Source: Hirsutella rhossiliensis (taxonomy: Eukaryota > Ascomycota > Sordariomycetes > Hypocreales > Ophiocordycipitaceae). From it: a DNA stretch of 64,000 bases. The first letter of the stretch is position 1. The number at the start of each line of letters is the position of its first letter. Where the stretch lies: positions 1,364,001 through 1,428,000 of the forward strand of contig NW_025408680.1 of NCBI RefSeq assembly GCF_020360975.1. The letters are read 5' to 3'. A program made the translations under genes and the position numbers. The notes under the pieces were generated by a model. That model ran no database searches and was not told the DNA's origin. It was given only the letters and a program-made list of their open reading frames with translations. This document shows positions 44,100 through 56,200 of the stretch, piece by piece.

Positions 44100-46680
44100 T
44101 ACCTTTTAATATAAACGCAATTATAAAAAGAGATAGGTATACGCTACCCTTAATTATAAAGATACTATAGATACTCGCGAAAGTAAAGTAGTTTACGAAG
44201 CTTAATATTATAGTAGCGTTTTCTAAGATCTAGATAGTAAAGGGCTATAAGTTTAAGATAGCCTTTTAAATAAGGTTTAGATTATTTAAGTAGTAGGTAT
44301 ACCTATTTAGCTTAATAGGGACGCCGGCTACCTTTTAATAATATATTAATAAGGTATTAAGGGAATACTTATATAAGTTCGTTATAGCGTATATAAATAA
44401 CGTCTTAATCTACTTATTAATGTCTCTTTAAGACTACTAAGAGAAGGTAGTAAAGGTACTTTAAAAGCTATAAGAAGTAGGCCTAATATTAAACCTAAGG
44501 AAGTATAACTTTATATTAAAGGAGGTTAAGTACCTAGGCTTTATTATATAAGTAAGGAGTAAAGTTCGATATAATCTAAAGAAGATCTAAGTAATATAGA
44601 TATAGCGGGCACCCTAGAATATAAAAGGAGTCTAGAGTTTCCTTAGCTTTATAAACTACTACTAAGCCTTTATACTACTTTACGTAAAGGTATCGGTATA
44701 CCTAGATAGCCTTTATAAGAAGGGCGCGATCTTTAAGTAAATAAATAAGTACTAAGTAGCGTTTAAGTTTATTTAAAACGCTTTTTAAAACGCCTTAGTA
44801 TTATAACTCTATAACCTAAAAAGAGAAATATACTTAGAAACGGACTATTCTAGATATATAATAAGGGGGGCGCTAATATAAGTAGGGCTAGATAGTATAT
44901 AATACTTAATAAGATTCTTCTTAAAAAGACTAAACCTAGTAGAGTATAACTACTTAATTTATAATAAAGAGATACTTATAATTATATAGTACTTAGACTT
45001 TTAAGGAGTAGAACTCTAAAATATACCTACCTTTATAGTACTAACTAACTATAATAACCTAAGGTACTTTATAATAAAGAAGAAGTTAAATAAGAGATAA
45101 AGCTAATAGGCGATAAAGCTTATATCCTATAACTTTATACTAAAGTTCTAGCTAGGGAGGCTAATAGCGGTGCTTAACGCGCTATCTTATTATAAGTAGG
45201 ATCGGCCGGCGGGCGAAATAGATAAAAGGGAGATAGGGCGGGTAGTCTAGATAATTCTAGAGACTATATACCCGCGGGGCCGCTTAGTCCCCGCTAGGGG
45301 CCGATACGCTAACTTATTAAGACGCTTAACTTAAGATAGGGCGGTAGTAATAGCGCTATAAGTAAGTAAAAGATAGGTAGGTGCAATAGTATATACTAGT
45401 AGAGCGGGGGGGCTTATTAAACGACCTAAAAAGGAGGTAAATAAGAGCGTTAACTAACTAAAACTTAACCTAAACTTAGGCCGAAATATACCCTAGGAAT
45501 AAGCTAACCCTATATTAGTATTTAATAACTAAGAGCTATAAGAGAAATAAATAAAAGCGCTAGGAAAAGATAAGGAATACTAAGCGGTATTCTAAGTAGT
45601 ATATAAAGGGGAGAGATTACTAGTACCGAAATAGTAACTAAAGGTATAGCTAAGTAAATATATAATTAACGTTAAGAGACGGTTATACTTTTAAGAGAGG
45701 CTATAGGTACTAGGGAAACTAAAGTATAATAAAGGAGAGGGGGCTAAGGAATAAGATATACTTTAGGTATAAATAGCCTAATAGATATATAACTTAATAG
45801 CGGTAGGATACTTAAGGAGAGAAGGGACCTTAGTAATACTAGCCTAAGAATTCTTCTAGCCTAGCTAGTTAGCGATAGTAAGGCAGCTTATCGCTAACTA
45901 TAGACTATATAAGAGGGGGTATATATAGAGGTAACTTTAAAAGGGACTCTTAAAGCCCTTACTACCGCCGTCCTAACTATTTATATACTTATCGATAAAC
46001 TTTATAGTTAAACTACTACTAACTAAGATAAAAGGCGCGAAGTACCTTTAAGTAATTATAGACTAGCTAATAAAGGCGGTAATACTTAAAGCGATACTAA
46101 TAATAGGGGTAGTAATATATATAATAAGGTTCCTTTAGGCTTACTTTAACTTTTATAAGATACTAAGGTCGATTATATTAAATAGAAAGATAAACTAAAT
46201 AAGAACCTTTTAAAAGGAGTTCTATAAATAAATAAAAGTATAAAGGAAGTTAAGTTTAGTATACTACCTATAGATAAATAGGTCGACTAAGCGCGCGAAC
46301 TAAGAAGTATAGGTATACCTTTAAGCGTATATCTACTATAGCTAAGATAACTAAGGAGTATAGCTACTATATATATAAGCTATACTAAATAACTATATAG
46401 CGTCGATAATAAGTATAAGCCCGTTCTTTACGATATATAGATATAATATTAAGCTAGTTTAAATAGTAAGGGTAGAAGGGCCGCTAGCGCTAAAAGTAAG
46501 GGGGGTAAGGGAGCTCGCTTAAAAGATAAGAAAGGTAACTAACTTCTTATAAACCGCTATTATCGCGGCGTAAGTAAGATAAAAGGAAATAGTAAATTAA
46601 AGGAGAGCCTTAGTAAAGAGGTTTAAAGTAAGTAATAAAGTATAAGTAGATATAGCTTAATATATAACTAATTAGCTATA
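44100..46680 (+). pseudogene. Gypsy-B reverse transcriptase, RNase H and integrase, broken
   Basis: The RT frame reads GTPATF (about 44,315), YINKVLREYLYKFVIAYI (44,340-44,395), then NNVLIYL: both aspartates of YxDD read Asn (44,396-44,401). Then KYNFILKEVKYLGFII (44,500-44,550) and FINYY near 44,650 mark the end of the palm and thumb. RNase H follows (KREIYLETDYS, about 44,820). Integrase lies at about 45,900-46,600, with RLYKRGY, a YLSINFIVKLLLTKIKGAKYL segment and, further on, NRSTKRAN. Order and spacing are those of Gypsy pol. Dozens of TAA/TAG stops make it non-functional. Confidence 0.85.
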
Positions 46681-46689
46681 TAAGAAGCT

Positions 46690-49399
46690 TAACTAGCTAT
46701 ATTAAAAGTATACTATAATAAAGGTAGTAAGCTTATAAATAGTCGAGCTTAATATACTAAGGAGGGTATATAAAACGCTTTATATAGAATTTCTCTATTA
46801 AGTAATAAAGAATATACTACCTAGATAGGTAGTCGACGACTACTAACTACTACTAGTAATTAAGGAGGACGATAAGCTTAAGTATATTATTAAAGAGATC
46901 TAGTAAGCGTGGTAGAAGTAAAGGGGGAGGGGTAAATAGTAATAGGTACTTATAAAATAGTAAGGGTATATAAACCTATTATAGTACCCGCTAAACGACT
47001 TTTAAGAGATAGAAGCCTTAGAAGGATTCGAGAGATAGTAGGGAAATATAAAGGAGAACGATAAAGGAGGGGTAAGAGAAAGGGACTAAGAAGAGGGCGA
47101 AAGATAAAGAAGGGGAAATAAAGGATAAAAGAAAGAGAAAGAAAAGGAGGTAAGAGCTAAGGAACGCTTATTAAGGAATAAGGAAAGGATAAAAAAGAAC
47201 TATAGTACTAAAAGGAAATAATAAAGGATAAATAAAGGATAGATATAAAATAGATAGCAATAAAAGAAAGATAAAGATAGGGATAAAGGTAAGATATAAT
47301 AAGATAAGATATAAATATAGTAAGACGTACTAAGGATACTAACTTAATTTTAACTAACTATAAACGCCCTTTAACTACCGCCTAATTACTTTAAGATATT
47401 AAGGTATATCTAGGGCTAGCGCGTAAATATAGCGGTATAAGTAAGCTTAGTATACTAAAATAATAGTTAGAGATAAATAATAAGATAAGGTTAAAGGGAA
47501 AATAAAGTATATATATAAAGGTTACTTTAGTAGTCGTCGAACGTCCTTTAAAATATATAGTCTTAGAAAGCGTTAATAGCGGCGATTATATCCTTAGTAT
47601 ATTACTATTATATTAGCGTCTTATTAAATAAAGTTAAGGGAGAGTAATAAATAGGAAAGTAGTATAATCTAGTATAAGTATATATAAAGTAGTTATAAGT
47701 ACGCGGCGACGCTTAATTTTAATAGGTACTATACTATATCTTAACGCTTAGTAATATTATTTAGCTTATATAAGCGAGATAAGGTAGCCGCTATATAGTA
47801 GTACTATAGGTCGCGCTATACTTATTAAGAGATATAAGCGGACGCGTTAATTAGCGCGAGGGTAGTAAAGTATAGTCGCTTAGCGTACTAAGAAGCGGGG
47901 TGCTATTATATAGAGTAAAGAAGCTAGCGGGCGTACGAGGGCCTATAGTAGTTATAATATAGCGCGGTATAGCGATAGAAGTTAAGTAGAGTAAGGGTAT
48001 ATACGTAAAGGGAGTAAAGCTTAAAAGAGGAAAAAGAAAGAAAGAAAGAGAGGGGAAAGAAAAAGGGTATTTATACGCGGCGGGCTATATATATAGTTAG
48101 TAAGGTATAGGGGTATATATATAAAGGAGGAAAGAATAAGGTAAAATAAGTATATAAAAGGGCGGTATAAAGGGATAGAGCGAGCGTAAGGTAGAAGGAA
48201 GCGACCGCGCGCGCTAAGGAAAAGAGAGATAGTAATAATAAAAAGGTAGTAAGAAAGAAATAAGAGTACTACTAATATAAGGGGGAGAGTAAGGGTAGTA
48301 TTATAGGCTATGCCTATAAAAGGCTAAGGTTATACTATAGCGACCGTACTAAAGTTAGGCTAAAGTAGACCTATATATAGGTAGAGCTCGACTTAAACTT
48401 AAGCTAAATAGTACTTAAATATAAGTTAAGCTAGGGACTAAGGAAGATAGATAACTATCGCGACTAAGATAGAGTTTTCCTCTTTTCTCCTTAGCTTTAA
48501 ATAAATAATTATTCGGCCCTATACTACTATACTAAGTATACGCTAGCCCTTAATACCCTTTTATTACTACTTCTTTTTATCTTTAGTCCTTAAAGTAAAG
48601 ATAGAGATATCTATAATATTACTAGCGTTATCCTCTTTTTATACTATAAAAGAAGATAAAAAAAGAAACTTATTACTACTAAGCTTATAAAGAAGGTAGA
48701 TAAGATTAATATATATATTTAGTAATATAAACCTTTTACTTAAATAAGTACGCTAATTTATATTTAAGCTTATAATAAGGTAACTATACTTTATTATATT
48801 AAGCTAGCTATATATATTTACTTAATAAAGTACCTCTTTAAACTATATAAAGTAAGCTAAAATAGCTTTACTTTACTTTTAATAAAGCGTTATAAGCTCT
48901 TAGCCTACTAACCTAGCTATATTAAGTTTACTATAATTAATATAAAGCTTTATAAGGAGGTTAGCTAGTCTATTTATACTAGTACGCGTAAATAGTACGA
49001 GATACCTTTATAAGTATAAAGATAAGCTTAGGTAAAGATAGTTAAATTAAGCGCGGATATACCTTATTATAGCGCTATTAGTATAAAGCTTTACTTTTAT
49101 ATAAAGTAGCTATAGCTTTAGCTTTATAAAGGAGCTATCGAACTTACTAAGGTATAATAATACCGCTCTTAGTTATATAGAGCCTTACTATTATAAGAGG
49201 CTCTTAATTACTTAAGTAAACTAAGTATTATATTCGCTTTAATTTTATAATTATAAGAGTATAAATACTTTATATACGTATATATTAGTATAAGCGGTTT
49301 AACTAAACTAAATAATTAAACGTTAGCCTTTAAAATAGCTAAAAATAGCTATTTTATATAAAAGGATATAAAGAGGGTAAAATAAAAGGTAGATTATAC
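46690..49399. other. Region between Gypsy-B integrase and 3' LTR
   Basis: About 2.7 kb of RIP-mutated sequence: a Lys/Glu-rich, purine-rich stretch at 47,030-47,310 (AAAGAAAG-type runs also at 48,020-48,060), then AT-rich frames with no recognisable domain. It contains one copy (48,555-48,690) of a 135-bp repeat found again at 50,585-50,730. It may include an extra ORF or inserted material. Confidence 0.4.
48555..48690 (+). repeat. 135-bp dispersed repeat, copy 1
   Basis: Shares TTTAGTCCTTAAAGTAAAGA and TATCCTCTTTTTATACT with 50,585-50,730, same orientation. Confidence 0.75.
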
Positions 49400-49575
49400 T
49401 ATTATAGGTAAGTAAAAGTATAAGCTTAAGTATAGTCTATTAAAAGAAGGTTAATAATCTATAAAAGGTAAGAGAAAAAGAAGTATAAGCCTAGCTTATA
49501 TAAGAGTAAAGGCTATTTATATATAGACTTAGCTTAGACCTTAGTTTAGGCCTATATAAGGTAAAAGCCCTTATA
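49400..49575 (+). repeat. Gypsy-B 3' LTR
   Basis: 176 bp, begins TATTATAGG and ends CCCTTATA; followed by CTTTA and LINE-B. Confidence 0.92.
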
Positions 49576-49873
49576 CTTTACTTACTTTAAAGGCTAGTTA
49601 AGCTAAAAGTAGCTAGTATAAGGTAAGGCTAAGCTAGGCTTAAAGAGGCTAGTCTTTAATATAAGCTAAGTATTATCTTCTATCTTAATATCCTTTAGGT
49701 CTTAGTCTTAAGCCTTAGGCCTTTCTTTTAAGGTTTTTAAAAGGTATAAGCCTTTTAAAGCTTCTTTTAAATAAGTACTAGCCTCTAAGGTACTTATTTT
49801 AGCTCTTAGGATAAGGGGGGGGGTTAAAAGGGCCTTTTTTAAGCTTAAGCTAAGGTCTTAGGTTAGGTCTAAG
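49576..49873 (-). mobile_element. LINE-B fragment, part 2
   Basis: Matches 3,665-3,965 of LINE-A, including a G run at about 49,817-49,825. It ends at 49,873, where the Gypsy-D LTR begins, so the LINE 5' end is not reached. Confidence 0.88.
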
Positions 49874-50384
49874 TATTATAACTATAGTTTAGCGAACTAT
49901 AAGGACTAGTATATATTATAAGGGTATATAATATAGGGAATAAGGAATATTAAATAGACTAATAGGCTAATTAAGTTTAAAGTAATAGGTTACTTTAGCG
50001 CTTTAACGCTTTATAGCTAAGATTATAAGATCGCTTTAGCGCTTTAGCGCTCTTAGGCTATAAGATTACTTAGTACTCTTAGCGATCTAAGAAAGCTCTT
50101 AAGATATATAAGAAAGGAATAGAATACTCCTTTAAATAAATAGCTTAATAGCTTTTAATATTATAATTATTATAATCTTTATTATAATCTTATCTTTAAT
50201 TCTAATTACTTAATTACTTAGTTATAGTCTATAGTCTATAACCTCTAACTTATTACTAATATAATATACTTATTATTACTTAGACTATACCTTATTATAT
50301 TTATTAATATAAACCCCTTAATAGGTTTATCCTTTAAGAATAATACTAGTCGTTATATATTAAAAGCTCTTATTTAATATAATA
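49874..50384 (+). repeat. Probable Gypsy-D 5' LTR
   Basis: It starts TATTATAACTATAG directly after LINE-B sequence and ends near TTTAATATAATA. It contains a GCGCTTTAGCGCTTTAGCGC tract at about 50,030-50,052 and a CTATAGTCTATAGTCTATA repeat at about 50,225-50,243. The partner LTR is not in the window. Confidence 0.55.
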
Positions 50385-50584
50385 CCACGTTACTTAAAGT
50401 AATATTATAACTATTAATATACCTATATAGTAAGCTAGATTAACTAACTTTAAAGCTACTATATCGCCTTAAGATATAGTACGCGAGATTATTACCCTTT
50501 AATATAAGGTATAGTTACTTAAGAATAAAGGAGGTAATAGATAAGTTAAGGACCTTAAAGAAGTAATTAAACTAAAATAGCTAA

Positions 50585-50730
50585 GACTATTACTACTTCT
50601 TTCTATCTTTAGTCCTTAAAGTAAAGATAAAGATATTTATAGTATTACTAGTATTATCCTCTTTTTATACTTATAAAAGAAGATAAAAAAAGAAACCTAT
50701 TACTACTAAGCTTATAATAGTAACTTTCTT
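50585..50730 (+). repeat. 135-bp dispersed repeat, copy 2
   Basis: Direct copy of 48,555-48,690, with transitions. Here it precedes the Gypsy-D gag. Confidence 0.75.
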
Positions 50731-51520
50731 ACTTAACTTAAGGCCTACTATTAGTTTTACCTTACTAAACTCTTAGACCTAGTTAAAAAGGTACTTTATA
50801 TAGGAAATTATTTATTTAGAATAGTACTTACTTAGTTTATACCTATTATAAGGGATTTTCTTAATAACTAACTAGCGTAATAAAATAATAAGATAGATAA
50901 AGTCTTTACTAGTTTCTAAGAATTTAAAGAAGCTATTATAAAAGTATTTAGAATAACTAATAAGGAATAAGAAGCTAAATAGAAACTTTAAGAACTTTAA
51001 TAAAGGATCTTAGTATTAGATTATACTATAAAGTTCTATTAAGTTACCTTAAAACTTAATTTAGACTATAAACCTCTTATATTACGATTTTATAATAAGC
51101 TTAAAATAAATATTAAGGATAAGCTTTATAAGGAAAATCGACTTAATAACCTCTTAAACTATATTACTATAGTAATATAAATTAATAGTAAATAGTATAT
51201 ATAACGCTAAGAAAAGAAATAAGGAAAAGGAAACTAGAACCCTTCTTATAAGAATAACTTTAACTAATATACTAACTATAAAAAGAAGCGTAAAACTCTT
51301 ATTACCTATACCTATATAACTAACTTAGGTAAGATAAACTTAAACGTAATATAAAAAAGTAAAGGAAAGTATTTTAACTATAGGAAACTTAGATATTACT
51401 TTAAAGAATATAGATAACCTTATAAGGAGAAGAAAATATACTAAGTACTAGCCCGAAAAGGTAAGAAATACCTAAACGCTACTAATAAATAAGAACTAAA
51501 GTATAAACTCCTTAGTTAAA
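50700..51520 (+). pseudogene. Gypsy-D gag with degraded zinc knuckle
   Basis: A charged, helical capsid-like frame (50,760-51,250) is followed at 51,370-51,414 by YFNYRKLRYYFKEYR. Tyrosines stand at the C-x2-C-x4-H-x4-C positions of a retroviral CCHC knuckle, as TGT to TAT and CAT to TAT changes would give. A Lys-rich tail follows. Gag would package the element's RNA. Confidence 0.75.
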
Positions 51521-51899
51521 CTATATACTATAACGATAAATATATAGTATACCTAAGTAATAAGAACGGTATTAAATAGTTCTTAAAGCTACTAAAGAGA
51601 ACCCTTATAATAATATAATAAAAGGACCTTAAAATATAAAAATAAGTTAAATTTATAGAACTAAAATACCTTTATCTTAAAAGAGTCTCTTAAAACTAAG
51701 TTAAGAAAAATAGTAAATAATTTTAAGAAGATATATAAAATAAAAATTAATAATAATAATAGGCAGTCTATAAATAATATAATAAAGAAGATATAGATAT
51801 AGCCCTTATACTTATAAAACTTAAATAATAACTTAAAGAGGAATAATAAAGTATTAATAATATACGCTTTAAAGAATAAGAAATACTTAAAGAAATAAA

Positions 51900-54512
51900 A
51901 GATAAGAATAAACTTATATTACTACCTTTACTATTAAAGGAAAATACTACGATTAAAGAATACGCTCTATACTTTAAAGAATTTTAAGAAATACTTAAAA
52001 TTAAAACCTAATAAATACTTTAAGCTCTTATAGAAAACTAATAAGCTATATTAATTTAATATTAACTAGTACTATATAAAGGAAACTATACTATAGCTAT
52101 TACTATAGTTAATACCTTTATAGCTTTATAATAAAAATAGTAACTATAAAGAGAATTTAAAGATAATCTATAAATACTACTAACTTATAAGTACTATAAG
52201 TATATTTTATAGATATTATATATTTACTTAGATTATATAATATACTTTTAGATAAAAGTATAATATAATACCTTTTTAGTTAAGTTTAAAGGATAAGTAC
52301 TTTTAAAACCCTACCTAAGTATAGGACTAAACTACTAGAAAATCGATTAACGCTATTTAAACGACTAAGTTATATTATTAAAACCTAATTATAGCACGCT
52401 ACTTAAATACCGCGATAATTATAGCTTATTAATAAGATATCTTTTAAAGATATATAAAATCTATAAATATACTAAAATAAAGGAATAATATAATACTACT
52501 TACTTTAAGGTATTTAAACCTTTTATCTTTTAAAGACTTATATAATAAGTTAAATATAATAAAGAAGATTATAATAAATATATATACCTAAACTATAAAG
52601 TTTATAAATAGAAAAAAGTATAAGTATAGTATAAATAGTATAATAGTATACTAAAAGATTATTAGTAATATATATAAAGGCTATAAGCTATATTTAACTA
52701 AGGAAGAATTAATATAGAAATACTATATATAAAATAAAAAAACGCTAAATAAAAACTTAACCTTTAATATAAAAATAAATAGAATTATAAAGTATAGTAT
52801 ATAATAAACTATAAAGTAGTATAATATAAATAATATAGTATTATAAAATAAGAAATCTTTAATTAGTTATAAGAAATTAGTCTTTTTAGCCTTAATATAA
52901 TACTATATAATAGAAATATAAAGAAATAATTTTAATAATAAATTAAAGAAGAATACTTAAATAAAATAAATAAGGACTATATAAAAAATAAGGTATACTA
53001 TCTATAAAAGGGCTATAGACTAGTATAATATAATAAGATCTAAGGACCTTATATATAGTAGTAGTAAGCTATAGTAACTAAATAGTATTAGATATTTAAA
53101 TCGTAGGATATTACGCGTATATACTTCTAAACTATAGCGCGATAAGTAATTACGTTTTACTTAGACTTACTAATAGTTACCGACTTATATAGAAATATAA
53201 GAAAGATCTATATAAACTTATAAATATTAAAGAAGAGGCTTTTAACTATAATAATAGAATTATTAATATAGAGATTAATTACCTTAATATTAATATCTAA
53301 GGCTATAATAAATAAGTTAACTTTAATATTATAAATATTAAAGAATATAACCTTATATTAAGACTTTTATAGCTATAAGAAAGCAACCTATTAATTAACT
53401 AAAAAACTAGCTAGCTATATTTAAATAAAGATATAAGTTTCTAGGACTAATAGATTTAAAAGAAAGTAAAATTTTATAATAGTTTAACTATTAAATAAGA
53501 TAAAAAAGATAACCGTTTAAGTAAATTATTATAAGCTTTAGTAGTATAAACGAAAATAATAACTAAACTAATATATATAATAAAATTAACTAATAAGACC
53601 TATATACTAATTAATATAGCTATATAACTTAGTATTTAATATAAAGAGAATAAAGGATATAATATAAAGATTTAAAGAGTTATTACTACTTTAAGGAAAG
53701 ACCTTAAATAAATTAATAAAGAGCTTAAGTTAAGAGAAACTAGCTCTTAAAAGAAAGAATAAAGCTTATAAGATAAAATAAAGAATATCTCTTAGGAATA
53801 CTAAAAATATAATAAACTCTTTAAAGAAGAACTTAAGATAGGGTTACTTAAATATAGCTAATAGGACTATAAAATTTATCTTAAGGATAGAATAACGCTA
53901 ATATTCTATAAAATCTATAACTTAAACGAAAAGTAACTATAAACGCTATACGACTACCTTAATAAGAATCTATAAAAGGGATATATATAAACGTTAATAT
54001 TTAAAGTAAGCTACCTAGTTATATTTATTTTAAAGAAAAATAGTAAGCTATAACTAGTTATTAACTATAGATACTTAGATAATATTATAAGAAAGGACTA
54101 AATACTATTACTACTTATATTAAAACTATAAGATTAACTATATAGTAAAAAATAGTTTATAGCCCTTAATCTTAAAGGCGCTTATAACTTAATATATATA
54201 AAAAAGGGATATAAATAGATAATAGCCTTTAAAATAAAATTTAAACTATTTAAATATCTAGTAGTACTATTTAAACTTATAAATATACTAGCTACCTTTT
54301 AACAGATAATTAATAATATCCGATATAAATACTTAGATATCTTTATAGTAGTATACTTATATAATATCTTAATCTTCTTAGATACCTTAAAAGAATATAA
54401 GGAATATATCTATAAAGTACTCTACGTACTTTAAAATATAAAGTTATTAGTTAAACTAAAGAAAAGTAAGTTCTATATATAAGAAGTAGACTTTCTTAAA
54501 TATATAATCTTA
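51900..54512 (+). pseudogene. Gypsy-D protease/reverse transcriptase, N-terminal part
   Basis: The RT frame at 53,960-54,512 reads VDYRYL-like, LKGAYNLI (about 54,170-54,195), KFKLFKYLVVLFKLINILATF, then YLYNILIF, with the YxDD box at 54,354-54,365 reading Y-L-Y-N, and KKSKFYI and VDFLKYIIL just before the Gypsy-E target site. Sequence 52,000-53,700 is expected to hold protease and connecting regions but no catalytic motif was read. Stops are abundant. Confidence 0.8.
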
Positions 54513-54517
54513 CTAAG

Positions 54518-54703
54518 TATTATAGAGTAGGTAGAGGTATATATATAAGTACCGTTTATAGGATAATATTAATAAGCTATATAAAGCTCTCCTATATATA
54601 GCTAGCTTATATATATATATATAGGATCCAGCCCTCTATATATAACTATATAGCTTAGGCTATAGCCTAAGCTAATAACCTATAATAGTTAAAGACTCTT
54701 ATA
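54518..54703 (-). repeat. Gypsy-E 3' LTR (left)
   Basis: 186 bp, starts TATTATAGAGTAGG and ends CTCTTATA on the plus strand. Matches 61,862-62,047; includes an internal TA-repeat and GGATCC(A/G)GCCC. Confidence 0.92.
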
Positions 54704-55099
54704 TAATGCCCTCCCTTAAGCGTAGCGTAGCGTTACTTAATTAATAGCTTTTATATTATTAAGCCTATACTACTAGCTTTACCTTACCCTTTCTTATTAA
54801 TCGTACTAGCCCTACTAGCCTTATTATCCCTACGCTTATTAGCTTAAGTAGCCGGAACTAAGCTCTATACTTATTAGCTAGCTAGCCGTTTAAATAAGGG
54901 CGTAACCTATTATATACGCCCTTAGGTAGCCGGCGGCCGGCCTAGACCTATATAAGCCTTAGGTTACCTATCCCCTTAGCCTTAAGCAGCCTCCTTTAGC
55001 TAAGGGTATATAAAGCGGTATCTCCTTTTTTCTCTTTTCTTTCCTTCTCTTTCTTCTTTAACTATAATAGTAGTAGTAATAAGTAAGTTCCGCTCTACC

Positions 55100-56200
55100 T
55101 AAGGTATTAGTTTATTCCTAGCTATATAAGCCGCTCTATTAACGTATACTTATAGTAATAGCTATAGCTATAATAATAGCCTTAATAATAATAACTTTAA
55201 TTAGTAAGTTCTCCGCCCTATAGAGTAAGAGGCTATAATTTATAATACTAACTTCCGCGATAGATATATCTACCTCCCCCTCCCTTACTTCCTCCTTCTT
55301 AAAACGTATAAAGTCGTTTATCGACGCTATACTAAGCACGGCTAATAATAGCTCCGCCGCTACTACTACTCCTACCCGCGCCCCTACGACCGCGCCTACC
55401 GCCGCCGCCTCTACCTCTACTACGCTAGCCGCCCTTACGTTGCCCTTTTAAGTAATAACGCTATTCCCGCCGCTAGCTATAACGCCCGGCCCCTCTACCC
55501 CCGCCTCTACCTTTACTACCCTTATAAGTCCGCTACCTAGCGAGTATAGTAGCTATTTTCCGCTAACTTCTTAAAGTATAAACGCTAAGTATAGGCTAGA
55601 GCCGCCTACGCGGCCCCCTATATATAGTACGCGTTATAGGAGCTCCCCTATACTAACTAAGTTAGGCGCCGCTATAGCGGTAGTTATTATTAGTATATAT
55701 ATACTAGCCGCGCTTATAAAGTAGCGCCTCTTATCCTACTCGCTATAGCGTTAGCTTAAAAGGCCGGCGCGTATAAGTAGGTATAAGGGGCTACTAAGAA
55801 GCGCCTTACCGCCGCCGCCGCCGCCTACTATAATCTCTACGCCCTTAAGCGCTAAGGCCTCGTCCTTAAGTAAGTTCCTCTTCTCTAGCTCTTTTACTTC
55901 CGCCGCTAACTCTATTAGTACTAGGGATATTACCTTTATTACCTTATCGGCGGTCCCCTTAGCCGTGCCCGCTATTACCCCCGCCGCTACTACTAGCTAG
56001 GCCCCCCTTGCCCTTAAAGCCCTTAAAGCCGCTACTACCGCTAACTAGCTCGCGGGCTTAGAGGGCCGCCTAAGCGCCTTAGAAAGCGCCGCCGCCGCTA
56101 ATAAGGTAAAAGAGGATAATAAGGATAAAGATAAGGATAATAATAAGGATAATAAGTAGGTCTAGGTAGTCTAAGGGCTTTACCTTAAAATAAACGCTAT
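55100..56200 (-). pseudogene. CpG-rich coding-like region 3' of Gypsy-E pol
   Basis: The stretch keeps high GC from CG, GCC and GCG triplets but has almost no CA or TG. On either strand it encodes low-complexity Ala/Gly/Arg/Thr-rich sequence. In element orientation it lies between integrase and the polypurine tract. The 66-codon minus frame at 55,139-55,339 (ending KVIIIKAIIIAIAITIS) is a gap between stops rather than a gene. It may be a polyprotein tail or an additional ORF; function unknown. Confidence 0.45.

Larger units (their letters stand above)
42526..49580 (+). mobile_element. Gypsy-B: Gypsy LTR retrotransposon in LINE-B
   Basis: LTRs at 42,531-42,696 and 49,400-49,575 (166 and 176 bp) are flanked by the perfect duplication CTTTA (42,526-42,530 and 49,576-49,580), and LINE-B sequence continues on both sides. 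The plus-strand interior contains RT, RNase H and integrase from about 44,130 to 46,650. The expected gag and N-terminal RT are not recognisable; that place is occupied partly by block R1. About 2.7 kb follows integrase before the 3' LTR. Fully RIP-degraded. Confidence 0.9.

Noticed and set aside
54560..54625. TA-rich run as a microsatellite of interest
   Set aside because: It lies in the Gypsy-E LTR and is explained by RIP converting CA/TG to TA; the other LTR has a more complex sequence there.
55139..55339. 66-codon minus-strand frame
   Set aside because: Low-complexity Ile/Ala-rich translation inside Gypsy-E; no evidence of a gene.
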